From Apostichopus japonicus (lineage: Eukaryota; Echinodermata; Holothuroidea; Aspidochirotida; Stichopodidae), in the NCBI RefSeq assembly GCF_037975245.1, contig NC_092580.1, positions 32,763,001 to 32,827,000 on the forward strand: a DNA stretch of 64,000 bases, given 5' to 3'. The notes beneath the pieces are model-generated. The model was given only the letters and a program-made list of their open reading frames with translations. It did not search any database and was not told where the DNA came from. Made by a program: the position numbers and the translations under genes. Position 1 is the first letter of the stretch, and the number at the start of each line of letters is the position of its first letter. Positions 32,364-44,633 of the stretch are shown here, one piece after another.

Positions 32364-33330
32364 TTATTGATGATACTTTGAGTGAATAATGATTGTATTA
32401 TTGGTGAGGTTGGTTGATCGCTATTTGAATAGGAATACGTTCATATTAATGGCCGTTAAAATTGAGGAAGATCGATGGTGATTGATTGATTGATTTACTT
32501 ATTGATAGTTGATAATGTTATTGATGATACTTTGAGTGCATAATGATTGTATTATTGGTGAGGTTGGTTGATCGCTATTTGAATTGGAAAACGTTCATAT
32601 TGATGGCCGTTAAATTGAAGAAGATCGATGGTGATTGATTGACTGATTTACTTATTGATAGTTGATAATGTTATTGATGATACTTTGAGTGCATAATGAT
32701 TGTATTATTGGTGAGGTTGGTTGATCGCTATTTGAATGGGAAAACGTTCATATTGATGGCCGTTAAATTGAAGAAGATCGATGGTGATTGATTGACTGAT
32801 TTACTTATTGATAGTTGAAGATGTTATTGATGATACTTTGAGTGCATAATGATTGTATTATTGGTGAGGTTGGTTGATCGCTATTTGAATGGGAAAACGT
32901 TCATATTGATGGCCGTTAAATTGAAGAAGATCGATGGTGATTGATTGACTGATTTACTTATTGATAGTTGAAGATGTTATTGATGATACTTTGAGTGAAT
33001 AAAGATTGAATTATTGGTGAGGTTGGCTGATCACTATTTGAATGGGAAAACGTTCATATTGATGGCCGTTAAATTGAAGAAGATCGATTGTGATTGATTG
33101 ACTGATTTACTTATTGATAGTTGATAATGTTATTGATGATACTTTGAGTGAATAATGATTGTATTATTGGTGAGGTTGGTTGATCACTATTTGAATGAGA
33201 ATACGTTCATTAATGGCCGTTAAATTGAGGAAGATCGATGCTGATTGATTGACTGATTTACTTATTGATAGTTGACAAATTTATTGATGATACTTTGAAT
33301 AATGATTGCATTAATAGTGAGGTTAGTTTA
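32364..33330. repeat. 153 bp minisatellite, about 6-7 copies
   Basis: A unit beginning TTATTGATGATACTTTGAGT starts at 32364, 32519, 32671, 32824, 32977, 33130 and 33281, so the period is 151-155 bp. Common words are GGTGAGGTTGGTTGATCGC and GGCCGTTAAATTGAAGAAG. Inner copies are nearly identical and outer ones more diverged, as expected for an array homogenised by unequal exchange. It ends about 490 bp before the exonuclease gene start codon. Confidence 0.9.
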
Positions 33331-33816
33331 TCACTGAAGAGACTGCATTCAATTTTGAAGAAGATCGATAGTAATTGATTGATTGATTGATACCGTAATA
33401 GATGATGTAATTGGTGAGACTTTGAAATATACTGATACCCAATTGTTATTTAGAAAAGCACACCTTTATTGAACAATTAAAAATTGTATTTAAAAATAGT
33501 CCGTTTCCAAAAAACACAGTCAAATATTGGAATTTGTGGTGCAAAACCCAGAAAGGCTCCATCTCTTTGGTAAATTGACAGGTATATATTGGTTGGACTT
33601 CTCAAACATGCCCCCCTGCCCTTCAATACATGTGCCTCTCGAGACTGAACCCTTTTCCGCCCCCTTGTCAAATCTTACGAAATATGTTACATGATGCGGA
33701 TGTAACCGATCTCTGACTCCAACTTATTACAAAAACACGATTTTAATTTTTTTTTCTGTTTAAATATATAGGTTATTCTACATTTCTGAAAATAGAGCCT
33801 CTCAAGTTTAGATACA

Positions 33817-36800
33817 ATGGCGAATGCAGGGAACAAACCCTCCAATCCAGGAGTGAAAAGAGGAATATTTGGCACAGTGAGGTCCTTGGATCTTCGTGCT
33901 CACAGGTGTATCATCTCCCTAAAAGACCATCGCGGCAAGAAACTCGGTAGCGGAATATTGGATACTGAGAAATTAGAAGCTCGGCTGGAGGGCGTCTCTT
34001 GCTTTGACTCATTCATCGGAAAGTCCCGTCCACTAATTGCGACAATAATTCCACTAACTACAGAGAGAGCTCAAGAGTTAAGCTGGCGAGATGGACAGTG
34101 GGAAGTGGTTGGAGTTCGCCCGAGAGGCTGTAAACCGGAACCATCAAATATACCAGGCACGTTCAAGACCTCTGGTCAGAAACCGAGATCATATGCTCCC
34201 TCTATGGCCTACTGCAAGCAGGCGCTTTCTCTCTCCCCAGGAGTGCGATCAGGACCACCGAAGGAGCTGATTGCCAAGGTTTTACATTATTTTCGTAAAC
34301 TGGTGGGGCAATGGGGGCACTTCCCAATACAAGAGTTCTACAACGTGATTCGAAGTCGTGAAGAATATACCGATGTCATCGCCTATTTTCGATCTAAAGA
34401 CGACATACTCCAATTCCTTCGCGCCTACCCTCAGTATTTCTCAGTGACGGGAAATGGCAGCCATGTTTATTTTCCGTATCGCTTTCCGGAAGATGAGTTA
34501 AAAGCTCTCCTGACGAAACAGCGAAAGATCGCGACAAGTGATAGAACTCCCGAAATTTTGGTGATCGAAGATGTAGACTCATGCAAACGTGAGGTAGCCA
34601 GACTCCAACGGAGAGCCAGAGAAGGAAGGCAGCTGATTCTCGCAATTGACTGCGAGGGAGTCAATCTTGGTAAGTGGACACCTCTAAGGGGGGGGGGGGG
34701 TGGCGGGGCGAGTGGGGCTGGCGACATTGTTGATAAGTTTCGGTTGCACGAAATAGATGTTCCGGTTACAGGCATTGTGACAGTTGTGACAACGTTAGGC
34801 AGGCAATGTGACACTGAAGGGGTTTTTGCAGTACCATACTAAGCTTCACTTGTATAGGTATCTTCCATGGCATGCGGTGCGATACCTTAAGAGTCACACA
34901 GTTGGCAAATGCAGCCAGTGAGAGCAATAAACTGAGAGTCCTATCAAATCTGTAATACTGAACGAGACATACCATCGTCATGATCATGTCGTCACAGTCT
35001 GCTTGTATGGGGCTGAGAGGGCTGGGGGCTGAGGTGGCTGAGGGGGCCGAGGAAAGACCTGCCATTGGGTCATATATCAATCATTACGCTGTGTCGATTA
35101 ACCAATGGCGCTTATAGTTTCGAGATTCGACCGACAGTTCTTCTCAAATGAACATTTTGTGTATTCAATGTTCATACATCATGATGAAACATGTAGAATT
35201 TATAATGCTGTTTTTACCTTTATATCAAAGGCAAGGAAGGTCCATTGACACTGATTCAGATTGGAACGGAAGAGGGCGAGGTCTTTGTGTTTGATGTACT
35301 TGCAACGCCTGACCCGAAAGATATGTTCATTCATGGAGGTTTGAAGGCGCTCCTAGAAAATCCGAATATCCGAAAGGTATGGAAAACAAAAGACGTACAC
35401 GTATACGGTATCATATCTATAATGACAAGCAGATATGGTAATCTCGTCTCCAAGAAATATATGAAAAGTTTGTGGACTGCAATGAAACTGAATAATTGTC
35501 GCAGCCATGATGCGTTAAAGTGTCTAGATCATTCAAAACATGTTACCGAACTGTTCATGGTAATATGATTCACTGGAGGTAGTTAAGCAAATCCCTGATA
35601 TTAAATGACATCTAGATTATATGATTGATTCCGAGTAATAAAAAACTTCCTCTCCTGGTATCATAAAGCTGTTAAATAAAGAGAAAAAAAGTGACTATGC
35701 ACCCTGTCTATACAGTATCGTGCACAGGATTTCATAAGCGGTTTGGGGGGGGGGGGGAATTGGGGAAAATCAAAGTTCCCCGACTAATTTAAATAGAAGG
35801 GCATGGACCTTTTGGACATGTACGGACTGTAGATGGATCAAAACCTTTACGAATGATGGGGTGCGGCTGTGGGGTCCTTGAATACCACTCACAGTTAGGA
35901 TGTGGGAGGGGTTTGTTGGTCTTCCCAGGGAAAAACGCATATTTTAGAGGCCTATTTGGTGCATTCTGAGGCAAACTAGAAGACAATAAAGTACGTCTAT
36001 ATTAGTATGATCCTTGTAAGAGAGAGAAGGACATCGACTGTCAACTTCTTATTCATTAGGAAGAGCGAAAAACAGCAGCTCCGAAAAGCATAGTGAGATT
36101 ATATTTACTTTCCATTGCAAGATAATGTGAAAAGCAATATTTGGCGGTCTGAGGAATAGCCAAGGGAAACTGAAGACAGAGAAGGACTGATCAATCAGTG
36201 GACAGTAAGCGTTACTTTACCTCGTGTCTACGACATTAGGATCAGCTAAAATGACCATACTACAATATCTTTCTTTTTTCCAGGTCATACATGACTGTCG
36301 ATCCGATCAGTGCGCCCTCTATTTCCAATTTGGCGTCACTTTGACAAATGTCTTTGATACCTCGGTAAGTTTAAAACCTTTAACCTTTGCACAAGTCACG
36401 AGATTCTTTGGATAACATTGTAAACAAAGAGCAATATGTATAAGTGTCATAAATATATGACATAACAAGACAATGTCTTTGGCATAAACAAGGTCCCGGA
36501 TCTTGACTAGATACAAACAACACAACCGAAGTGAATAAGTGCCATAATAATCAATGACAATACAAGTGGCATAAATGAGGTCCCGATATGGGAGACCGTG
36601 GAAGACTTCTTAATCAAATGTGAACCTGTTTAGCTAAGTTATAGAGCACTGCTGTGTTGAATTGACTTATTGAATTGCTTTAACAGTATCAATTACAGAC
36701 AAAAGTGAAGATCATGTGTAGTACCTGATCTTCACTGCTACACGGTACACTGTGTAGATATCTAATAATGATCATACGCAGTATGCGGTGATACCTCACT

Positions 36801-37683
36801 TGTCTTAACTTCGTCATGATCACTTAGTTAGAATCTCAGTATAAGGGTACTGGGGTTGAGAGTCTATCAAGTTGTGTTTTGGGTTTTTAGGGCTAATGTT
36901 CTATCTTGGGCAACTTTCTTCTTTTTCTTTTTTTTACAAAAAGCAATTTTCTGGTTTGTTTCAATGTTAAACAGGCCGCTTACACCACCATTTGGGATCA
37001 GTGTAACATCTTTTCGGGACCTTTTAGACCAAAGCTGGCTTCGCTTCTTGAGATATTCCGATTGACAGCGGAACAAAAGACCGAAGAATTTGCCGAGTTG
37101 CTGCACAATGAACAGTTGTTTGGACAGCGCCCTCTAACTGAGGAAATGATCGAGTATGCCTCTGATGACGTGTTGTGCTTGCTTCCTGTGATCTACGAGT
37201 CTTTGGACAAGTAAGTGAAATAACCTTTGACCTTGATCAAGACGATGAACGACATTGCAGCAGATTATGAAGACTTCATTTTTCACATGTGTGCATAACT
37301 TACCATGAACTTTAACGAAATATTTGACACGTGTAGGTCGACTCGAAAACCGGGCGAAAAGTGAATGCAAAGAACTGAAGCCCAGTATTATATAACTTAA
37401 CTTGGCTATGCGATCATGATACTATGTTTGATTTTCTTTAGTTCTTGATAGACTGTTAACGTGAGCAGGTCTAATAATTAATGTAAAATTTATAATAATT
37501 AGCAATTAAAAACCAATGTGAACAATTATATTATTTTCACTTCCTTTTCACCTTAGGCTAATTTCTCCTCTGTGGCGTCCTCATTTCGAGGAGAAGGTCG
37601 AACAATTTCTCGAGGAGAGCAGAATCCGAGATCCTCATAAGATGTACGAGGAAAAACTAGGGTTAAAGGCAAAAGAAGAATAA
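33817..37683 (+). CDS. EXD1: EXD1/Egalitarian-like DEDDy 3'-5' exonuclease domain protein (5 exons)
   Basis: Exons 33817-34669, 35231-35376, 36284-36364, 36975-37210 and 37557-37683 join in frame to 480 residues. Phases agree at every intron and all ends are GT..AG. The start has A at -3 and G at +4. The first ~60 residues (GIFGTVRSLD..CIISLKDHRGKKLG) could be an Lsm-like beta barrel. Residues ~150-240 look like a helical/winged-helix region. From ~274 the DnaQ-type exonuclease follows: ExoI IDCEG (D278, E280), ExoII HDCRSD (D337), ExoIII YASDD (Y421, D425). VFDTS and a C-terminal charged helix complete the Egl-like exonuclease pattern. Relatives act in piRNA biogenesis (EXD1) or mRNA transport (Egalitarian). 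Animal EXD1 is reported to be a non-catalytic RNA-binding adapter, yet all five DEDDy positions seem present here. Stopping early in intron 1 would give a 341-residue open frame with no ExoII/III. EXD1 versus Egalitarian orthology is not settled. Confidence 0.82.
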
Positions 37684-37890
37684 AACAAAACCAGCTTTAA
37701 GACTTAAAGTTATTAGTTTATTTCCTCTAATCTAAGTTCCCAGGTATATGATGATTCGAACTGCTAAAATTATTCCCAGAAATCAGACACGTATATTAAC
37801 ACTGAGACAAAATGAGAGTTTGGTGGTAATATAGAGATATATTAGTTTCACATAAGTGACCATTTATGTGTTATCTTTTTAGTATTTTAG

Positions 37891-38035
37891 TTGAAGGAAG
37901 GCGTGATCGGGATTTGAGGTGGGGTGAGGGGGTCAATGACATGAGTAAGGTACAGAGGAGAGCATTACTAGAACGGGTGTGTAGGCGGCGTGATGGATAC
38001 ATGGGGGCTGGAAGTAGTGGTGACTTTTGCTATGT
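37891..38035 (+). other. Possible orphan exon
   Basis: An open stretch bounded by a plausible acceptor (TATTTTAG) and a GT donor (TGCTATGTAAGC), translating to a charged peptide with VEGRRDRDLRWGEG and VQRRALLERVCRRRDGYMG. It lies about 200 bp after the exonuclease stop, with no partner exon recognised. It could be an alternative 3' exon, part of another gene, or chance. Confidence 0.25.
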
Positions 38036-38797
38036 AAGCATTTTATCTTTTTTTCTTCTTCATGTTACTCGAGTTTCAAGTTTTTGTAGTAAACCTAGAA
38101 TGAAGAGGTTGATGTATAACCCATACAGGTTTTGACGTTTCGATCTTATACGAATATTCTTTAGAGACAGACTAACAACGATAACAGGGTAAGGTCAAAT
38201 GGATGGAACAAACAAGTTACTTGGAAAATACAGAATAGAATAGAATTATAATTAGACAGGAAAATGGAGAGTGAGATGAAGGGATATAGGTGATGAATAG
38301 GCTCCTGGATATCAATGCAGATGAGTATGAGAAGCAAAGAGTTGTCAATGGAGGTTACAACGAGAGAATAGATAGAGATGGGTGGAGGGGAGGTGGGGTG
38401 GGGGGAGGAGAAGAAAATGACTGAGAAGATGCAAAGTGGACTGAATAGAATGTAATGACCATTATGCATTTACTTTTCACTTTTATTGAATGCTAACCTG
38501 CACCTCCAATGCAAGTAAGCCTAATATGTAAGCCTGATATAAGAATATCGATTTGTAAACATAATACTGAAGAAAAAAGGAATAAGCAACCTTTAGCTTT
38601 AGATTAACATAAACGCATAATTAAATAACAATTAAAGAAAGCGGTTTTCTGGGTCATAGGTGGGGGGGGGGGGCGTATGGCGGGATTGATTAAGTCCTTC
38701 GGCTTCGGACAATACTACGATACGAACGTAACCAATCGTTTTCCATTTTTGTACTTGTTGCTCGGTCTATTGAGGCCAAGTCACGACGGCATGTATG

Positions 38798-38960
38798 TTC
38801 ATTATTCACGGCAATTATATCCTTCATTCATGGCATGTATATCCTTTATTCACGGCATGTATGTTCATTATTCACGGCATGTATATCCTTTATTCACGGC
38901 ATGTATGTTCATTATTCACGGCATGTATGTCCAATATTCATTGCATTTATGTTTAATTAA
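38798..38960. repeat. 22 bp tandem repeat, about 8 copies
   Basis: Alternating GGCATGTATGTTCATTATTCAC and a CCTTTATTCAC variant. The unit is 22 bp, with a higher-order 44 bp alternation. The open frame across it is a consequence of the repeat. Confidence 0.85.
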
Positions 38961-39453
38961 GATGTTCAGCATGTAACCTTCGTTTTGCATTTTAATCTAT
39001 TTGTAAATGTTTAAAAACCAATCATAGTATGATTTAAAAGGATTATCTTGTGGCTGAAGTTAATTGCTTTGGAAAAAAATGCTGCAAATTTTCGAAATGT
39101 TTAGGCGCGGATAACTAAATCCTCAAAGCAGTTTGTATAACGAGGATAAGAATTTTTCTAATTTTGTGATATTTTTTTAATGCATCTGGCAACAGCGGAA
39201 GGGATGATGTCATCAGCTGAAAATGTCTTTGTATTCCTTTATAACTAGTCAATCATTCATCCACAGAGGACAATAATATTACTACAAAAAAGATACATTT
39301 TGATGAAATTCAAAGTACTGAGAACTTTAACAGCTTATAGCCAACATTCCAGATGTATCAGGTTTCAAGGATAAATCAAAAAGATGATAAAAACCTAAGT
39401 ACAGATTTTGAAGAACATTTGCCCATATAACAGCACAGACCTCCTCCTGCAGT

Positions 39454-39701
39454 CAGGTGCGTAGCCAAGGGGGGGGGGGCGAAGGGGGCGACCGCCCCCC
39501 CCCTTGAGCACCCCCTTGAGCATATATATTTTTTTAATGTTTTTTGATATCGCTAGTAATTTCAAGCTTAGATGCAACTTAAAAAGCCTGGGAAGTGCCT
39601 GGTGCTACGCTTAGATAGTAGTTTTCAATGCAGAATCTACGGCTCTGATAGTTTGCCTTCATGTTCGCCCCTCTCTTGGTAAACTCCTGGCTACGCGCCT
39701 G
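39454..39701. mobile_element. Short hAT-like element, CAGGTGCGTAGCC ends
   Basis: 248 bp from CAGGTGCGTAGCCAAGG to CTGGCTACGCGCCTG. Flanking 8-mers CCTGCAGT and ACTGCAGA share the core CTGCAG (6 of 8 positions). The interior has a reversed fragment (GCTACGCTTAGATAGT, about 39602-39617) of the module found in the larger elements. Confidence 0.65.
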
Positions 39702-39709
39702 ACTGCAGA

Positions 39710-41356
39710 CATGCAACTTCCTGGAGTAGTTGAAGTTTTAGCCAGTCAAAATAGTATCTCGAGTTAAGGGTAAGGTATTGATATGTGGTTTTCAACTAGC
39801 AGAGTCGAATATTGCTTTTTTTCAATAAACATTTCACATTCTTTGTAACCAGAAATTCCTTTTAATTATTGGCCAGGATTTTGAACTTTTAGATCAACTT
39901 ACACGATTGATTAATGTTAATTTTGTTGTTGTTATGTAGCAGAGAGAATGCTTATGTGGCTTGCTATGGTATATGTAACTTCAAATAGCATAAATAAGAC
40001 CTGGTAACATATCGCTTCCACTGTTTCTCGATTTTCTTAAGAACCTTTCATTGTTGTTTCGTTGATTATCGAGCGGATAGTTCATTTAATCTGACTAATA
40101 AATACTAAAGATGTAAAATAATATGATCTTCAGTTTATGTAACGAACACTGGAAATATAATGCTAGTGAAATCACAGGTAAAATCAGCAGCCTTAGGATT
40201 GGAACTTGTGATCGTAGTCTTAGTGTAGATGGAGCTGGCTCATGTATGTGGAGGGGGGAGGGGGGGGGGGGGGCTAGGAGGGGGAACCCATCAGAAAATA
40301 AAATTAAGAATTAGACCTCAATGGTGCGTTCTGAGGCATCTTTTTCAATCAATTTGGTCTACAATTAGCTTTAAATGCAACTTTAGTTTCAAATACACCC
40401 AGCAGCTCACATGAGCTGACCTGCCCATTTCCAACTATTTGGAAAAATATCCAGTTATTTCTAATGCAATCAGGATGGGGCAGTGATGTGATTCTGTCTT
40501 ATCCATTTGCAACAATTCGAAGCAACCTTCATCAAAAGGAGTACTTGTGGGGCCAGGGGGGGGGGTTGGAGGGGTCTAGTTTACCTTACAAATGTTTAGC
40601 ACATACAATATGAAACATAAACATTATCTTAGATGAATCTCAGAAGGTGTAAGTAACTTCTTTTCATATCACAAAGACATATCACAAAGGCAGTGATGGA
40701 AATTTAGTAAGAAACAAACTCTACACAGAAATTCCTCTGAAACAAAGCATGTTTAAAGCAAGACCTATCCCCCACCTCCCCCTCCCACATGCTTACCCTC
40801 CTTCATAGCCTTCTTAATAACAGTCCTATTTCGGGCAAATCAAATAATAGACAGCAACATTTTTGACCCACTTCTTTGCATTGTGTGAAGTGAATGAAGT
40901 GAATGAAGCCACAAATAAAGAGAAAGTCCAACTCATTGTCTAACTCAAAATCTATTTGTAAGTTATGTTGCAAGTAAACAGTACATCAAAAAGCAAGACT
41001 CCAAACAAGGCCATGTTTAAATGGAAGAAAAGCTACAGTACACAACCCCTGTTGATAATGACACCCTTCTCCAAAGTTGTCGGTCCACCCATGGCTAAAC
41101 CCCAAAACGACGAGAGACATCCGTGTGTGTACAAGACATGCTACAAATGCAATTTTGTGAGCAGTACCCATTCCGTCCCCACCCCTCCCCTCCTCATCCC
41201 CACCGACAAAAAAAGAACAAACACCTTTCGTTTTGATAGACACAGAGCTACGATAAATTGCAAACTATTTTAACGTGATCAATACATCGTTCATCAACTA
41301 GTCCCTTTATCCTCTGTCTTGTGGGTATCCCGCACTTTCCTCCTTCCCTTCCTAGA
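39710..41356. other. Intergenic / 3' flank of minus-strand gene
   Basis: No exon identified. G-runs at about 40249-40273 and 40556-40566 resemble decayed element interiors. The 3' UTR of the minus-strand gene whose last coding exon ends at 41357 should extend into this stretch, but no clear polyadenylation signal was picked out. Confidence 0.45.
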
Positions 41357-41611
41357 TTACTTTCCTGTTTTCCCTTCACCCCTCCCTTTATCAGTGTTGT
41401 CTCTTTTCTTGCTCTTATCTCCTTGTTTGTCCCCATCGTCCTTCTTCTTATCGTCTGAGTTTTGATCCTGGTGTTCCGTCTTCTTGGTATCTGCAGGTCT
41501 CTTCTCTTCTTCTGTTTCGTCTAACATCAGTTTGCTGATTCCTTCGTTGGCCTGAATGATCTGTTCCGTGATGTCATCCTTATCTTCCACCATGTTCTTA
41601 TCTTTGGGAGA
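41357..41611 (-). CDS. Terminal exon, Lys/Asp-rich C-terminus of an unrecognised protein
   Basis: On the minus strand, a good acceptor (TTTTTTTACAG) precedes 84 codons and a TAA stop. The exon begins in phase 0 with SPKDKNMVEDKDDITEQI, continues with an amphipathic stretch (IIQANEGISKLMLDETEEE), and ends in a highly charged Lys/Asp/Gly-rich tail (DDKKKDDGDKQGDKSKKRD). The tail is probably disordered and could be nuclear. I do not recognise the family. Another minus-strand exon lies at 50057-50215, but that exon ends in phase 1, so at least one unseen exon would be needed between them if they are one gene. Confidence 0.55.
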   Translation of the reverse strand, partial: SPKDKNMVEDKDDITEQIIQANEGISKLMLDETEEEKRPADTKKTEHQDQNSDDKKKDDGDKQGDKSKKRDNTDKGRGEGKTGK

Positions 41612-42561
41612 CTGTAAAAAAATCAAAATAAATCAATAAAAATACAATCATCGCTGCATCAACTAACCAGACAAAAGCAATACTTGGAAAATAGCTTGTC
41701 ATAGTGTGGAGCCTAAATCCATGTACGGGAATCAGTTGATGATGTGTTTATAATGACCGTATCTGCTGATACCTGTGTTCTACAACATGCTATAACTACA
41801 ATGTAATTACTACTATGTAACAAACTACTCAATTCTTAGCGTATATTAAAGTTAGGATTGGCCTCTAAAGAAGGTCCTGAAGTTGTCAATCACTACAACC
41901 GAAAAGGCAGCTTAGAAGAGATTTATGGTGAAACTGGCTGTTGAAGGATTCTCACTTGTAAGCATGATTCCTATATTTAGAAGGAAAAAAACAATGGTTC
42001 GGATAAATACTAATATCGTTCAAGACTTTATATACCATTTCCAAAAACCAAGGAATTGATCAATTCTGTCATTTCTATCTAAACCCAAAGAATGCATTGA
42101 AGTGCTAAAATTGAACCATAAATATATCATTTATAATCCACTCATTGAGATTTTGCCATCAGATCCAATACATTTACACTCATGTCACTAGTGCACCATA
42201 CTGTACCTCATGAAGGTTATGACGTATGGATTGCTTCTAGCTATAGTGCATTCCGCTGCTAATTCACCTTAGTCAACTGATGAAAACTACATCATTAACA
42301 AAGAATGTTATGCACAAAATTAGGCCCGAACCTTGTATATCATTTTAGATACTTTTAAATTTTTGAGTATTAGCATTTCTAGATGAAAAAAAGTGTGGTT
42401 TCGAACTAATGCTAAATTAAGCATTTTAACACATTAAACATGTTATCACACTATTGCTACACACTAAAATTGAATATTGTTTCAAGCATTTCAGTGAGAC
42501 ATATTGCTTTTTTAAAACAACCAGCTGCTTACATAAGGAAAATGCTGTTACCTTATTCAAG

Positions 42562-43416
42562 AAATTTGTTAGCATGGTAAAATTTCATAGCACATAGACT
42601 AGAACGCTTAGCATGGTGTTGCTTACGCACTCGATACACATAGAGAACACAGTTACTACTATAAATCTTAAAGTTTTGTACCAAAGTAAACTGGATCGTG
42701 CTATAAATCGATAGCATGTGCTATTAGGATTACAGTAAGAACTGACGATATGTGTAATTCCAACAAATCCAGTTGTTGTGATTTGTTGGGATTACACATA
42801 GGCTATCCTCAGTTCTTATTGTAACCTATAATGTCACATGCTACCGGTACTAATAGCACATGCTACCGTTTTATCAGATTTGTCAGCACAATGCAGTATT
42901 TAATGTGGTACAAAATGTTAAGATTTACAGTAGTTACTGTAATTTCTGTGCGAATCGGTTGGCTACAGTACACGCAACATCCGGTGTGAAGAAAATATTT
43001 ATATTTAGTCAACTTCTTTGAAACTGACACATAATCTTCGTGTAAGCTGCTATTAACAAAACAAAGGAAACGTAAACTCGGTACATGTGATTAAGAAGAT
43101 CTGTATAGCACTCACATATGTTGACGTCTATGTACGCGTTGGACTAATGGCATGTATAAAGGCTAAATATTGTGAAAAAGTATTCTGATAACTAATACCC
43201 TTTCATTACTGCATAACTGCATGAACTAAAAATGTTCGGAATTACGAATGCTTGGTCATGTGCGTTTGATGTAGGTTACATTGGTTTGTTTCAAAAGTGA
43301 TGCTTACATTCATGTCGCGAATTCTTACTCCATGATAACAATAAACAAAGGGTTCCACGTCAAGTGTAAATTCATTAATATCATAAAAAAAATAGAACTT
43401 GATAACCAATCAGTAC
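42562..43416. repeat. ~840 bp dispersed repeat, copy B
   Basis: About 855 bp matching 24522-25358 in the same orientation, with the same self-complementary core (AGTAAGAACTGACGATATG and CATAGGCTATCCTCAGTTC). Scattered single-base differences show it is not a recent duplication or assembly artefact. It lies in the presumed intron of the minus-strand gene. Confidence 0.78.
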
Positions 43417-44633
43417 ACTCTGAAAGGACAAGGGACATCTAGAGTTGACTTTCAATGATGTAAAACTTAACAATTCTAATGTTAAGAAAAACCCAACTCC
43501 GCGTCCAGTTTCAATCTCCAAAGGGGTAGAAATTGGTAACAAGTACTATTACGTAATAGTTTTCACGACGTCACGGGGGAAGCGCAGAAAAGGGCAAACA
43601 TGCAGCTCTTCTGCGCAGTGTGATGAGTATTGAGAAATATGTAACTAGGTAAAAATAATAACTTCCTCAACAGTCTGTTACAAGAAAGGTAAGATTTGGA
43701 TTTAGGTAAAAAATCACAGATTGGTACATAAGACATCAAACAAAACACTGAATGACTTCTTTTTTTTCAAAAATTCCCTGCATTTTACTCCTATCAAGCA
43801 ACAAACACTCCGCAAAAAGCGACCAAATTGCCTCGGTTAGGAAAAGTAGAAAACATATGACGACATTTGTTTACCAAGTCGAAACTGTATGATATCTTCG
43901 CGGGGAACTGCTAAGTGCTACCACATACAGTATGGCGGGCCATCAGTCTCAAATCATGGGAGATCGACTTATACCGATTTAAATCGACATATACCAGTTT
44001 CCTTCGACATATACCAGTTTCCTTCAACATATACCAGTTTCATTCTACATATAATCGATTTGTTTTACTTATCATCGATTTAAATCGATGATAAGTAAAG
44101 TAAATCGATGATATGTCGAAGTAAACTGGTATATGTCGATTTAAATCGATGATATGTAGAATGAAACTGGTATATGTCAATTTAAATCGACATATACCAG
44201 TTTCATTCTACATATCATCGATTTGTTTTATTATCATCGATTTAAATCGATGATAAGTAAAGTAAATCGATGATATGTCGAAGTAAACTGGTATATGTCG
44301 ATTTAAATCGATGATATGTAGAATGAAACTGGTATATGTCAATTTAAATCGACATATACCAGTTTCATTCTACATATCATCGATTTGTTTTACTTATCAT
44401 CGATTTAAATCGACGATAAGTAAAGTAAATCGATGGTATGTCGAAGTTAACTGGTATATGTCGATTTAAATCGATGATATGTAGAATGAAACTGGTATAT
44501 GTCAATTTAAATCGACATATACCAGTTTCATTTAGTTTAGTTTAGTTTAGTAGAAAAAAGGATCAGGAGGGACACTTAAGTCCCCATCAAGGACCCTATA
44601 AATAGAGGGAAAAAAAACTGAAGACACAAACAC

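Larger units (their letters stand above)
37684..39445. other. Downstream of the exonuclease gene: no firm gene
   Basis: No AATAAA is obvious soon after the stop at 37683. A possible orphan exon lies at 37891-38035. At about 38118-38160 there is a CGTTTCGATC-type phrase that also occurs near 31165, possibly a shared repeat. A 22 bp tandem repeat lies at 38798-38960. The rest is A+T rich. Confidence 0.45.

Noticed and set aside
32364-33330. CRISPR-like array
   Set aside because: Units are 153 bp and contiguous, without unique spacers. The genome is eukaryotic.
34670-34842. Continuation of the first EXD1-like exon to a stop at 34842
   Set aside because: It follows a good GTAAGT donor, contains a poly-Gly run from a G homopolymer, and would remove two of three exonuclease motifs.
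34394-35080. Minus-strand ORFs opposite the EXD1-like exons
   Set aside because: Shadows of the spliced plus-strand coding sequence, whose motifs and splice phases are convincing.
38798-38960. CRISPR-like array of 22 bp repeats
   Set aside because: Directly adjacent tandem copies with no spacers.
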